Shown piece by piece: positions 48,241 to 61,458 of a stretch of 64,000 nucleotides of DNA (its first letter is position 1; every line of letters begins with the position of its first letter). The DNA is taken from NCBI GenBank assembly GCA_921293015.1, contig OV121083.1, positions 27,148,908 through 27,212,907 on the forward strand. The letters run 5' to 3'. The notes beneath the pieces were generated by a model. The model ran no database searches, was not told where the DNA came from, and saw nothing but the letters and a program-made list of their open reading frames with translations. Both the position numbers and the translations under genes were made by a program. This stretch comes from Phorcus lineatus (Eukaryota > Mollusca > Gastropoda > Trochida > Trochidae).

Positions 48241-51200
48241 CCCCTGAAGATATTACATTTCGCAAAAGCTCATTTTGTATTGGGAACATTTAAAAAAACA
48301 AAAATTTCCAAAAAACGTGTACAGTGCCTTTAAAAGTATAGATCAACTCTTCATTGCTCCGTCGATGACCATGGAGGCTTGAATTCATTGTTAAAGGGAC
48401 ATTACCACATTTAAAAAACAGATTTTTTCTCCAAATGTTCTCCGATCATCCTTAGCCGTAAAGTAACTTATCAAGTATGAAGCAAAAACCACGGGCGGCC
48501 ATATTTTGTGAACATCTTTTACTAATTTTAGGCAGGGATTCGCATAGCTTAACCAATCATTGTACGTTCGTTTTAGGATTGCTTTTTTATCAAAAAAATA
48601 CATTGTCTTGCAATCGGAAACATTAATTTTCGTTTTCTTGAGATCAGTTTATTTATCTAAAAAATGTGCTGCTTCCCCATAAAAAGTTCTTTTTAATGTT
48701 AAACAATCGACTGTCTTATGGAAAAGAGCGTCGTCTTGAAGCAGTAGGGCCTATCACACTAGCTTAGAGCCAGATCTCTAAATTCAGTTCTTATGAAGAT
48801 GCATGTAAAGTTTTAACAGTATAGGGTCAACAATTTACGCCCTTTACGGTTTTAGATCATTAGTGATCACCTTGACGACAGAAGAGGCCCGTTCAAACCT
48901 TTTCGCAGCTCAGGAACCAATACTTTACCAATTGTTTGTTCCGTATCTTTGACTCGGGTTTGAAATAAGCAATCATATCCCCCTTTTCTCGGGCTACAAG
49001 ATTTAAATTTCACCTATTTTGTGATAGTTATCCTAGACTCTTGCTGTTGTTCTGAAAAAGTAGATGAAAAGCTCTTAATGATATATTTAAAGAGAAACGG
49101 ATAGTTAAATCTGAGTGACAGGATGTGAAAACACTGGGAGACATAGACAGCCATCTCTACTAGAAATTAAATGCATGTCGCTGTGCGAGGTGAGTATGGT
49201 AAAGATTAGTAAATCTCTAACTCTCTCAACCAGCTACGTTTCAGAGCTGAGACATGCTCCATACGGTATCATGTCAAGTAACCATTCACTTTCTTTTTCT
49301 GAAAGCATTATAAAGCCTGAATAATGCCTATTTCGTAGCATCTTCACTGATTGGCTGGAGTGAAAGATCACTTGACATGAACCCTATCGAGCAGTATTTT
49401 ATTTACAAGGACTTTTAACATCCCTGAAGGAGTCTTAGCAACTGTAACACGCTTATATATTAAGTTTGTGTAAGAGAGCTTGATGTCTAAATGCTGCTTT
49501 CTACTGTTATGAATGAAATACGTATCTTGGTGATAGTTAAAAAATTAGGTCTGCTCAAAGCGATGACGTTTTTAAGACGATGGTATTTGTATGTGGAAAA
49601 ACAACTAATGAATGAAGTCGCCGATGTTAGTTTTAAACGTGCAACTATGATTCAAATACTTACATTAAAGAGAAAGATCACAACAATATTTCGGCGTGCA
49701 TTTCACAGAAACCCATTGTATCCCGAACTAAGGAATTATACGCTATAATGAACGGCCTTTCACTTTCACAATAGCAAGTATACCTTTCTTGGAACAGTTT
49801 CATTGTAATCATAGTGCCCTGGTAAGATGCCTTAAAAAGTCATTTTTCATATAAATATTCAACCGATACTTTTATCAACCAGCTCTAGAAACCAGTTTCA
49901 TATTGCACAAAATCTACACTTGTTTCAAACCAAACTGTTTTACTACTTAGTGAATTGTTTTGTTTTTCAACCGAAATTTACTGTTTACACTAACGCTCTA
50001 CTGTTGTTTTATTTATTTTGAGTCTGAAAACTTTATTTTGTTATTATGTACCTTTTGTTTTCAATTTAGTTATCAATGGACCGCAATAGATAGATATGTA
50101 GTATGTGTCTCTGTGTATATCTAAAATAATATAATTACAACTGTACTTCAAAATGTTTCTATTTTCTATCACGATAATATTCATGCAATCCCTGTCCTGG
50201 ACTTAAATGTATTATCAGTGGAGAGAGAATACTATCAATAATCTTTAAAAAGAACGACTCGTGCCTGTTCACCACATAAATAATAATTATGGTTCTCTAT
50301 CTGACCACATCAAAGCTGATAACACTCAATCACTCACAGTTGGACATCCCAAGGTTGTGATAACGATGTCGATGATAACAGCCATCTGCGTTGAGGTGAC
50401 ATATAATTACGGAAGACAGATACGCTATCACTGACAGAAGCATTACTTACCTCAAAACGGAAACATCTGACCAGTGACATTAAATCGCCACTGGTCATCC
50501 GGAAGCAATTTCCGCTTTAAAGCCAATAGAGCCGCTAACATCTGGTTTAGAATGACAAGAAACATTAAGAGAAGAGCCAATTAAATTCTCCCGGGAAATG
50601 AAAATGGTCAGATGTAAAAAGCAATCGCAGGTTTTGAATCCCCAAAAGATGTGTGGGCAATAATTAGCTGTATCTTGTTGTTAGATACGTCGTACTGTTG
50701 TGAGGCTTTCAGGTCGATCCATGGTCGTGTTAATTTATAATCATTCAAGTCGTAGATAACGGTTTAATGCTTATCAATCCGGTAGTAATTGACTTTGCTG
50801 ATAGCGAATGATCAATCTTTGAAATCTGCTTATTTGACAGTTGTTAATGCATTTCTCAATTGGCATCCAAAGGTCAAGTTTTTTTCATGCCGGACCGTAT
50901 CCTCTGGAGTCACAGTTTTACATTCACACGATAACTTGAAGTGATATCGTCTCGCTATATTACCAAATGACACAACCAAATTTATGAATATAATAGACTA
51001 TGTATAGAAGCGATGTGCTTTTGTTTTGGTCGTAACATTGAATTAAACGACACGAAAGTGCATTGTTTTTTAACGTATGTAGCGGAACAAAACAGCCTGC
51101 TTTACAGTGACATGGAGTATGTTTGTAAAAATCGTTTCGGCAAAAAAATCACATCAAATACCGATGGTACATTTTAGTTGTGCGTCTCCAGTGGTACATC

Positions 51201-54200
51201 TCTAGTGATACATCTCTATTGTTACGTCTCCAGTGGTACATCTCTAGTGATACATCTCTAGTGTTACGTCTCCTATGGTACATCTCTAATAGTACATCTA
51301 CAGTGATACATCTCTAGTGTTACGTCTCCAGTGGTGCCCTAGTGATACATCTCTAGAGTTACGTCTCCAGTGGTATATCTCTAATAATTCATCTCCAGTG
51401 GTACATCTCTAGTGTTACGTCTTCAGTGGTACATCTCTAATAGTACATCTACAGTGATACATCTCTAGTGTTACGTCTCCAGTGGTATATCTCTAATAGT
51501 TCATCTACTGTGGTAAACCTCTGGTGGTAAACAATTGTATATTAAAATGTCACCATACACTTTTGTCGCCTTTTGTTACTTAGACTACATCCGCATTGCA
51601 TTTAAACAAATAATTGTTTCAGTCAATTTATAGAGCTACATGCATGTTTATTTACATTGAAAATCATTGTCAGCACGTGCAGAACACTACACGTGGGGGT
51701 AACCATCTATTCGGTGATCAACAACGCAAATCATTGGTTAACTTAATTACTTGCGATTTACTTTGCTTTGAACTGGAAAACATGTAACAGCTTTTGGGGT
51801 ATCATCCCTCCCATTCTTTATAAACCTGGGATACGTGTGTCGCATATCTCCACAAATCGTCTCTTCGTTGGTCACTTTCATCAACCGGTCATATTGCGGT
51901 AACTTGAAACAGAGCAAAAGTAAATCAAATTGATACGAATGTCGTGGATTAAAGAATATTATATTTACTGAGGCCTTTTTGTATTTCCATATTTGATTGT
52001 GTTACAGTCTCTCCAAAAAGTGTTGACACTTAACAGCCCCCGTACACCAGAACACGATTTAGAATCATCGGATTACAACGATCCACTACCAATTACGCAC
52101 CACTATCTCTGACTTTACGCAACAATTACTATGCCACTGCGGGCGATTATCATGAGGCAGAGGTTGTAACCTATTATCACGTGACATGGTGGGCCTTCTA
52201 TAATACCATTACGCATTATAATAATTGAATAAAATACGGGGATCAATCCTTCATTAGTTGAAAAATTCGAGATTTGAGACCCACAGTGGCTAGTGAGGTC
52301 ACTTTTAATGTAAGCCAACACTTAATTGGCCCCTGAATCAAGTCTTGGAGTATTTTCTTCAGGCAAAATTGGCGGTCGATCAATACTAACGCGATCTTAA
52401 AGCATCGCAAGAATTCTTGTGGCACAACAATAGTTAATGAAACTACCCGCGAAGCCAAGCAACTTCTAGCCCTAAGAGTTGCTAATTTATTCGTAAGTTA
52501 GTCATCATAACTACTTGATGCCTTGAAATCGTCGAAATGTTGGCATGAGTTGAACGACGGATTCATGGATATCAAAAATGAAATTTATTAGGTCTTGGTG
52601 AATTCTAAGATGAATTTCAAATGCAAAATATACATTGAATGAGTAATCTTTGAGTTGAGATTTGAAATAAATTATCTTAAATGGTCTACATGTAAGTAGA
52701 GCGCCGTATTTGTAGAAAATAGTAGTCCATAAATGTAGATAAGAATGAAATATACAATTCTTATGATATTTTACGTAACTTAAGGATGTGCTAACTTATG
52801 AACGTTTCATTAAAGTTTAAAAATGAAAAACTATTTGTTGTCTTTTCGATTGCCTCTTATAGTTCCCAAACCAAATTATTGATACGTGGAGATGAATTCT
52901 TATATGTAACTAATTGAAACATCAACTGAGATAAGCAACACAGACTTAACTGGTACAGAATGTGAAATATGAATCATACGTAAATTGCATTACTTGCCAC
53001 CTTTACTATCAAATTAATAGAAAGTTTTCCTAGCGTCAATTAAAAAATTCATAATACATACAGAGCTCGAAAGCACATGGACGTGGAAAAAATAAACGGT
53101 CAACATAGTCTCCGCCATCGGTAGCGCTTGTCGATAATAGTACTAAGTAGTTGTCGTCATGTACTGATGTTTATTAACCATAGGGGGAAATATATGTAGT
53201 GACGTATTAGCAATATGTGCACTGGTTCACACATATATTTCTCTATGCAACGAATGTGGTAGCGCGAGTTCCTTTATTTTTGTCCTTAACGTCATTTTAT
53301 AATTGTTCGTAAAGTCACTTTAAGGCCGTCGAAAGAGAAGCGGGCCATAATGTGGATGCTTTCCTGCGTTCCAAGTTTAAAGAAATCCTAATTAAAGAAA
53401 TTATTACCGTTGACGTTCGAATATGACTTTCTCGAATCATATGTCACTGAATCGCGAAATAATCCTTATGTAGTAAGTAAAAAGTAAAACTGAAAATATA
53501 TATGGATGGTCGTTACAAATATGCTGTACTCGTTCAGCAACTACGTTGTATGTCCTGAAGTTGTTGCAACAAGTTGTATGGTGAGAACGACCTTTTATTT
53601 TTTTAAATTACTCTATAGTTTTGTAATGTATTTCTCTGTTAATGTTCTTCTGGTGTTGAAAGTATCTGACAATGACAGAAAGATGTCATTTGAATCGACG
53701 GTTTACGATAAATAATGGCATCAAACATAATCAATACACCGATGATCACATGTGAAATTTTTCTATTAATACCAAGTTCGCGTATAACCAAATTTAAATG
53801 ACTTCTAATGTAATAATGAAATCAATGTTTGCCAATCAATTATAAGCCTTTTGGCAAATTAATTCCGACTGAAATGTTTAATAAGTCGTAAGTTTTTAAT
53901 CAACACTTTGAATACTGTTCCTTTCTCGTGTCTTAAGTGTCATACATTGAAACTGGTGAAAGGCAATTTTAACACTTCGAGAGCTTCTGAAATCTTCGCC
54001 AAGAACGCGACGCTATTGTTTTGGGCTAATGGTGGGTTATTGTCGAATTTTCAGCTTATTTGCAGTTTAACTCTTATTAATACCTGATTAGGAATTAGAA
54101 TTCTAGTAGTTCAATCTGCCGCGTGAAATCTGTTAATTTAATCCAACCTTAACAAGCCATACTATAGGTCACATAAAGGCCATGTTCAAGTTGGAAAAGG

Positions 54201-55330
54201 AGGAGGGTATATTTGAACTAATTTTGACAATGTCATTTGAAGATTTAGGATTTCGATGATCCTAAAGTGTTGTAAGACTTCCCAAAATAAATTCATGATT
54301 CTATCGATTGTGTGACTCATAGAAGGTATCATGTGGATATTTGTCCAGTTTAGTATTAGAGCTATGGATAAAATTACACGTGAGCAGATCATTCATCGTT
54401 TTAATATGTTTAGTCCGCGAGATTTTATTCAAACATTTTAAAAGGATTTGGCTATTTTCCTTTTCTTTTGACATAAAATAATAACGAATAAAATAAGAAT
54501 TGCTAAAGGAAAATTCATATCTTATAAAAGGCTAAGATAAAACAATAGACAACCACGGTACATGAATAATGCATGATTCATTTATTGTATTTTTTAATTC
54601 ATACTTTTAATTCATACCTCCTATGATATGGATGGTACTCAAAGTGACATAGTTTTCCTCATAAAAAATTATTTGGTACATGCCAACATACCAAGTACAT
54701 TTGAACCTGCGGCCACTTCCATAATGGCCAATTGCAAATTCACCCGAAACTATACTGATTTAAGTAAGATCATTTCACTCAACATGCACCCAAATGTATG
54801 ACGTTTATTTTTTCTCAATCATACTTGAGTAAAGACATGGTGCCTGTTCTAGAATCAAAATTCTACATCTCATTGAAGTATAGTAAGTATGGACCCATAA
54901 CACAACCAGCCTGTATCTGTCTGTGTATCTACAAACTTCCGTTTGTCTCATTGGTGCATTTGAGGTTTTTTCGATATAACAAATTATGACTCAAATTTTC
55001 ATTGAGACTTTATGCTGAACCGAACACATTAAACTATTTTTCAGCACCAGTCAGTTATTTCATATAAAATGCGGGGGGAAGTCAATAAGTTTCTTAAAAG
55101 TGAGTATTGATACACCCCTGAAGACATTATCGTTGATGTCATTATTGAGATAGGCCATCTCACGACAGTTTACAGACATGAACAACCCTTCCCGAGATTT
55201 ACAGTCTGTTGAACACAGATCCCCTCCTGTAAGCATGGAAAGATCCAAACCGGAGCATCGTGCGGTTATCAAGTTTCTCAAGAAAGAAGGGGTTGAATGC
55301 GACCGAAATACATAAACGTATGAGCTAAGC
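48241..55330. other. Gene-poor stretch
   Basis: No coding exon supported. A TTAAAGGGACATTACCAC at 48393 resembles the left end of a TTAA MITE, but no partner end was found. The minisatellite at 51178-51530 is the only other clear structure. Much of 48.6-54.7 kb looks like single-copy, non-repetitive sequence. Confidence 0.45.
51178..51530 (+). repeat. Minisatellite, 14-bp unit
   Basis: Degenerate units of the type TCTCTAGTGATACA / TCTCCAGTGGTACA / TCTCTAGTGTTACG repeat about 24 times. Their mixture suggests a higher-order repeat of several units. Confidence 0.9.
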
Positions 55331-55793
55331 TTAAGGAGCCTCTCCGGGATTTTCATAACATGTTATTTACCTTTGATACGAACCTAAATGTCATATGTGG
55401 TGATATAAAATCAAGACATGTTAACTTTTCATGTCCAAAAGACATATATATGACAAAAACTGGTTTTCCATGAAAATCTAAAAACAGAGGTGTAGAAATC
55501 ACGTCCAATATACATGGAGACTAGTTATATAACCTAAGAAACGCTATCAACTTCTAACTGCCCTCCTGGCTGTTCTAGATAAGTCTCCAAAATTACGTTT
55601 GACTATTTGACGCGCGCCAATGTCCGGTTTTCGATCATAATTGCGACGTTCTTTCTTCATATTGTCACTGTAAAAAACCAATAAGCTTTAAAATGTGTCT
55701 GTTTGGTAACAGTCGATACTTCGCTATCAAATGACACCATTGATTAAGTTTGGCATATATATGACGCCAACAACTCACGGAGTGGCTCTTTAA
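55331..55793. mobile_element. TTAA-flanked MITE, ACTCCGTGA subfamily
   Basis: TTAA at 55331-55334 and 55790-55793 bound GGAGCCTCTCCGGGATTTTC and TCACGGAGTGGCTCT. It is closely similar throughout to 19094-19571, including the shared core. The right end abuts the mariner remnant. Confidence 0.88.
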
Positions 55794-56505
55794 ACAGGGT
55801 CGCAACATCTTGGAGGAAGACCAATGGTCAAGAAGGCCAGGAGAAGCCACTGCAGATGATATGGTTGCACGGGTCCAGGGCTTAATCATGTCTGATCGTA
55901 GAATTAGGGTGGACGAGATATCTGCAGAGTATGGTATTTCTCATTGAAGTATTTCCACAATATTTCTTGAGCACTTGCACTTGTCCAAGGTGTCAGCAAG
56001 ATGGGTGCCACGAAACTTAAATGCACAAGATCGACACCAGGGCCGCCTTTCATAAGGTTAACCTTAACTCCCATTCTTTAACATTGCGCTAAGGTTAACT
56101 TAAGGACTTACGGTCACCTTTGAGCGTTGTGAAAGGAGGACCTGAGAGTTGAATCCAGTCGCGAGCTCACTGACATCTACAATGCTGATCCCGTTAACGT
56201 TCATGCCCCGTCTGGTTACAGGGGGTGAAACGTGGATTCATCACTGGGATCCTGACACCATGCAAGAGTCCGCTATGGAAGCATAAGCACTCTCCTGTAC
56301 CAAAGAAGTTCAGAACTTAGCTTTCTGCGGGCAAGATTATGGCGACGATTTTCTGGGATTCAATGGGCGTGATACTTATTGACTAAAGCCACCTAAAACT
56401 ACAATAACATGATCCTACTTTGTGGACTTGTTGAAACAATAGAGAGCGGAAAACAAGCGGCAGAGGAGCGGCATGTTAACTGCTGGAGTTATGCTTCTTC
56501 ATGCG
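55794..56505 (+). pseudogene. Degenerate mariner transposase, interrupted by a foldback
   Basis: Broken frames read RPGEATADDMVARVQGL, SDRRIRVDEISAEYGIS, SKVSARWVPRNL (55840-56035), then after an insert VESSRELTDIYNADP (56150-56200), and further decayed mariner-like words to a MLTAGVMLLH at about 56475-56505. The order matches the N-terminal and catalytic halves of mariner transposase. Stops and frameshifts abolish function. The sequence beyond the final motif is missing. Confidence 0.8.
56039..56148. mobile_element. Foldback/MITE inserted in the mariner remnant
   Basis: AGGGCCGCCTTTCATAAGG at the left and GTGAAAGGAGGACCT at the right are imperfect inverted repeats. Inside, AAGGTTAACCTTAACTCCC pairs loosely with the middle. 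The insert separates mariner codons that are otherwise contiguous. Related to 35488-35588. Confidence 0.68.
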
Positions 56506-56616
56506 TATGCCGACTTTTCGAACAAACAGGTTCCGCCAATCATTCATTCCCTGCAGCATTAGAGAAATAAATTCTGTTCTATCTTATCTTATCTTATCTT
56601 ATCTTAAAAAGCTCCA
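56506..56616 (+). mobile_element. LINE 3' end with (TTATC)n tail
   Basis: The frame reads FRTNRFRQSFIPCSIREIN, similar to the RT C-terminal signature of several animal LINEs (SFIP..IREWN). AATAAATTCTGTTC and a five-fold TTATC-type tail follow at 56578-56606. Confidence 0.6.
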
Positions 56617-59600
56617 GTGCACAAGGGTCGTTTTGCACAGGCGGCCCTTCAACAATGTGGCTTTGAACAACTTAACCATTCCCCTACAGTCCAAATCTAG
56701 TATCAAGCGACTTTTGATAATCAAATCAAATTTTCAAGGTTTAAGATTTGGCGATGATGATAATATAAACTCAAGGCGGCTACTGAAGACAAATGGGCAA
56801 AGTGCATCGAGGTCCAGGGATATTATATTAAAATTAAAACAAATATCACCGCCACCGGCTTCTGTTTTATATCCACTTCATTAAACTTATTGACTTCCCC
56901 TCGTAACACCATTGACAACAATTGACATAGTTGACCCTAATGACATTCGCCGTGTCACTTCAATTGAATTGGTCAAATAACTGGTTGAATTTACTTCATC
57001 GAGTGTCGTGGATAAAGTTGGTAATCAACGTGTGGAGCACTTTACAATAGCAAGTTTGCCTTGAAGAAATGTACACGTCTCGAGAATATTCTGAACGTTT
57101 GCAGCTGTGAGAATAGCATCAGGTGTGTATTGCACGAGCAACATGTCAATTTCACTTCTTGTCCAAGTCATCAACACACATTACAAGAGTAGATTAGCTC
57201 AAAGAGGGGTTTTATGAAACCTCCAGCAATACCTTTTAAATGAGAGCATCGTTTTAAAATGAACTAGGTGCGTATAGGTCAAATTTCATTTTTAAAAGGA
57301 TAACTTAAAACTCATAAGTTTCATTTGCTGTTTTAGTAAAACGTTTTGCATCGTCGTGAGAGTACACGATTGTGTAACATATTTTAAAGGATATTAAGAT
57401 GTAAAGTGATCAGTCGATTAATTCAACTTTAGTAAGTGACTTATAAATGGTTTAAAGTCTAAATGAAACCTATAGTACAGATAATTTGATTGTTTATTTC
57501 TTAAACTGAAAACAGAATTGATTTTATTTCATTTCAATTTTTACAGCCAATATTTGTGTTTTTTCTTTAGAAAATATGAAAACTGAACAAATTAATCATA
57601 CCCTTTATTATCTCTAAATGCAATCCACTTTAAGTAGCTGATCTTTCTAAAGCGGGGTTCATTTATCTTGATAAAATATCCACACAAAATAGCGTCAGAA
57701 GTACATTAAATGGTCGAATTCAAATTGATTTCTTAAATATTCCCCATTTTGCCCGTGGCGAAGCTAAATTGAAGAGACATAAAAGAGCTATTTTTTAAAA
57801 ACATCAATGACAATTTTCTACTTCAAGAGAATACGCTGTAAAATAAACCATATCGAACGGCTGACGTTTTCAATAGGCTTTCATTAGGAGTATGATTGAA
57901 ACCTTAATATTTTCCTTGTCACTATGATTAAAATCTCATCATTTAAACAGCTTGAGTTTTGCGGATTAAACAGATTCATTTTAATGTCTCCCAACCAGCT
58001 ATGATCCGCTAATTATATTGTCAATACGGTACTTCCGTTTTTTTTCTGAGCATTCTTTGTGCTTTCTACAATATAATTACCAACCGTAAGAGCCCAGTCC
58101 TTAATTATAATCAAACAAAATTATCGATTTTAACGAGATTACGTCGTCTTGGCGGGATGATATGCAAAGTTCTGGATCGAGATTATATTCAGACGGAACT
58201 AAGTCGCAATGACTCACGGGAATGATTGAGCGGTCTACGAGATTTATTGATATCAATATTGTTGATGCTACTTATTTATGGTTTATTTGGCTTGAAATAT
58301 TACTCGACGTTATATTTAGTTCAAAGAATTTCTTGAAGCATATTAATTATTTATAGATGAGAGATTCTTATGATTTAAAGATAAAGGGACTTAATTTGCC
58401 GGTTTTGAAGATACAGTTCGTAAAATGAAAATATCAAATAGCAAAAGGTGGTTTTAAGTTAGTTCTTGAAATAGACTTGACGTGATTTAATGTTGATAAG
58501 CAAATGCTGATAAACAATATTCATTTAGTTTTACATAATAAAGCTAAAATATATGATTTAATGGTACTTTTCATCTATCTTTTAAATCTTGTCTTTCCCC
58601 CAGTAATCTCTTAGGTGTATGGAATTTGTTTATTTATCACAATAATGAGCGTTTTCAAACTTTAGTTCAATTTCTATCAGCTATGTATTGAATAAGTCAA
58701 GCGTGAACGCTGGGCGGTAAAGGATATGATGTCTGTTTCAGCTTCGCTGCATGACTAAGGGTAACAGTGTCCCCGCATGACAGTCAAACATTACACACTG
58801 ACCTCAGCCAGCCCAGAGAGATTCATTATTGAAGTGAAGATATGATCAAAGTACTTTGAAAAATTATTTCATCATTTATGGAAAATGGTGGAGATGAAAA
58901 AACAACTTTCGATAATAAACATTATAGTAGTCAAAGCTCTTGTTTTATCGATTTCATTTGCATCATAATCATTAAAATTCGCGATGGAGTACATTGTATT
59001 GTCAAGATGGTATAATTCAATATGAGTGATTATAAAATCCGAAGAAGCGGCTGTGTAAGACCTCATACACCATACACGCCACAAGTTTATCACAAATCAA
59101 TATTCTTACAAAGCCCGGATTATACAGGTGTCTATTTCACGTATTAGACGTTTTATTGAGGGCAATGAAGCGCGTGTAATTCCAGATCCAACACGATCCG
59201 CGTGACTCACGCGCTGCACGGGCAGCACGAGTTCCACGGGAGCTAAAGCTTTGAAGTGGTGCACGTGCGGCAGGTGTACTAAACGACACGACAAGACCTG
59301 CGGCAAATTGAAAAGCACGTGAAACTCGTGGCTGTTTACCTGCTTGGGGTAATTGATATATGACAAGTTCGGGAATTACACATAGAACGTCAATATCAAT
59401 AATTGATGCGCCAACACTTCAAAGATACGGCCTGATTTCGATTATTGACAATAAATTTAAACATTGGGACGGATTATTTAAACAATTGATATTTAGATCA
59501 ATATATGATATCTAACAAGGCTTAAATGGAATTTTTTGGTTAAAAGCTTCGGAATTTAATCAGCTTTGTTTTGATTGCAATGTTTTTATGAGTTCTTTTC

Positions 59601-60271
59601 GAAAATGAAAATCAGTGACGTTTTTGTCTCTGTTTTCCATCGCTGCACATCAAATACATCGGATAATAAAGGCTAATGTACTGGCAAACATCAGGATGGC
59701 TGCTTTTTCAGAAAGAAATGCACTTTATTGATCAATATTGTGCGAAATCAGATACACTTTTTAAACAAAAATCAATACCAATTAACAAAATGCAAACTGT
59801 TTCCTGCATTTGGCAAATCAATTAGTAAAAATCAAGAATGGAGGCAAATCTGCGTGTTTACACCTGAATTAAACTTATTGCTTCCTGGGGGTGAAAAATG
59901 TCAAATAGTGCAAATGTTTGCAAACGACATAAGCACCCAAAATAACCTTTTATTTCAGTTATGACATTGGCTTCCTCTGTCAAGAATCTCTTCTACTGGC
60001 AATGATGTATCGTGTAACAGCATGTAAGGATTGTGTATATCGATAAGAAATAAAATGCAAACCTAATTATTATATTACCAATTGAAACCGTAACGTGAGC
60101 TTTAATTGACTTTGAATCGAGATTTTTTAAAAATGGGAAGTTTAATGTAGGTGATTTTGATAGATTGGAAATTTTTATTTAAAAAATGTTAGAAATATTA
60201 TCTAAAAATATTATGATAAATAACTTAAAACCGAGAAAATCCCTTGTAGTCTTGGGGACGTTCAGATAGTA
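56617..60271. other. Gene-poor stretch
   Basis: No coding exons supported. A GC-richer patch at about 59150-59340 holds two CACGTG E-boxes (59262-59267, 59316-59321) and several CACG words; its role is unknown. Confidence 0.4.
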
Positions 60272-60535
60272 AATCGGATGGCCTTTCGGTATCAGAAGCT
60301 AGGGGCAAGTAACTCCAAAAATCTAATATTTCCACAAGGTCGCTACAATTTTTCTTGTTAAAAGCGATGATGTGATTGGTCCGCTTATGACTAGTTTTTT
60401 TCTGCATTAAACTGGTAACAGAACGTTTGCCTGTACAGAACGTCGTAAGACCATGTGGAGAGGCAACTACTGAAAGAGTTCGTATGCCGGTAAAGGCCAT
60501 ATTTTGAAACTTTTATTCCTCGGAACAGGGTTTGA
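60272..60535 (-). mobile_element. Fragment of the CAGTCTG-TIR element
   Basis: GGTATCAGAAGCTAGGGGCA (60291-60310), TGTGATTGGTCCGCTTATGA and TTTATTCCTCGGAACAGG match the reverse complement of 63166-63440 in order. The outermost terminus is diverged or lost. Confidence 0.75.
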
Positions 60536-61036
60536 AAGCGACGGACTGCATTTTGTTTATTGAACTGCCGTACGATAACAATAGTAATTGGTATGGCATC
60601 ACATACTTTTTTTTAGATATGACACAATTTCGATTGGTTCAAAACACCATGTAAAACTCATTCATTGTGTTGTGCAGAGAAGTTAGATACTACAAATTGT
60701 AACAAAATATCGCAGTGTAGTGTCATAGGACCTTAAGATTCATTATAACATTACTCTATAAGTAATCTTTAATTACGTCCCATATATTTTCTTTATCGTT
60801 TTCTATGGTTTGTAAAATACATTTTCTCGTTCTAAATGTACATTACCTTATTGCACTAGGTATGTTAGACGACAAGGCAACCCTATTTATACAAACGAGA
60901 AAGTCTTGCGAAATAAGACTTGATTAAACGATGTCTTTGTATCATTTGTCTTCGCAATAGCCTTGACAGAGAAACACAATACATTACAGTAGACCTTGTA
61001 TAGCTTTATATAGATATAATTCAAGATCCTCAATCA

Positions 61037-61185
61037 AGTAATCTACCTCGTGAGGTATTTAACAAATATTTACGTATTCAGGTAGTAAAGTTGATTTTTA
61101 AAGACCGGAAGTATTTAATGCAAGGTGACTTTAAATCCGCATGAACTACGATATCGGAAATATTAAGATTTTGCTTATAACCAAA
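61037..61185 (+). repeat. Dispersed repeat A, second copy
   Basis: Matches 34015-34160 along its length. It ends directly against the partial TTAA MITE that follows. Confidence 0.82.
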
Positions 61186-61458
61186 TAAGACTCAAACGTA
61201 ATTTTGAAACTTATTGACATCAGACACAAAGGCAAATAAGACATTTTAGCGTTAAGTATATCACATATCTAAGTTATTTAGATTTAGAAGAATTTAACTT
61301 CTATATGGCCGTTTCCCAATTATTACTGTACAGGTGTATGTTAGTAATGAAAATGCAAATTTTACGACATGATTTGAACTTTACAAGGATTTATTCTATT
61401 TTGGCTATTATATAAGCTACAGTAAAAATTGCAAAATATATACTCTGTGTCACTTTAA
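61186..61458. mobile_element. Truncated TTAA MITE
   Basis: Begins within the family core (GACTCAAACGTAATTTTGAA) and ends TATACTCTGTGTCACTT plus TTAA at 61455-61458. The left half is missing. Confidence 0.65.

Noticed and set aside
59106-59366. 86-codon minus-strand ORF over the E-box patch
   Set aside because: Composition explains the open frame; no start context, domain or splice support.
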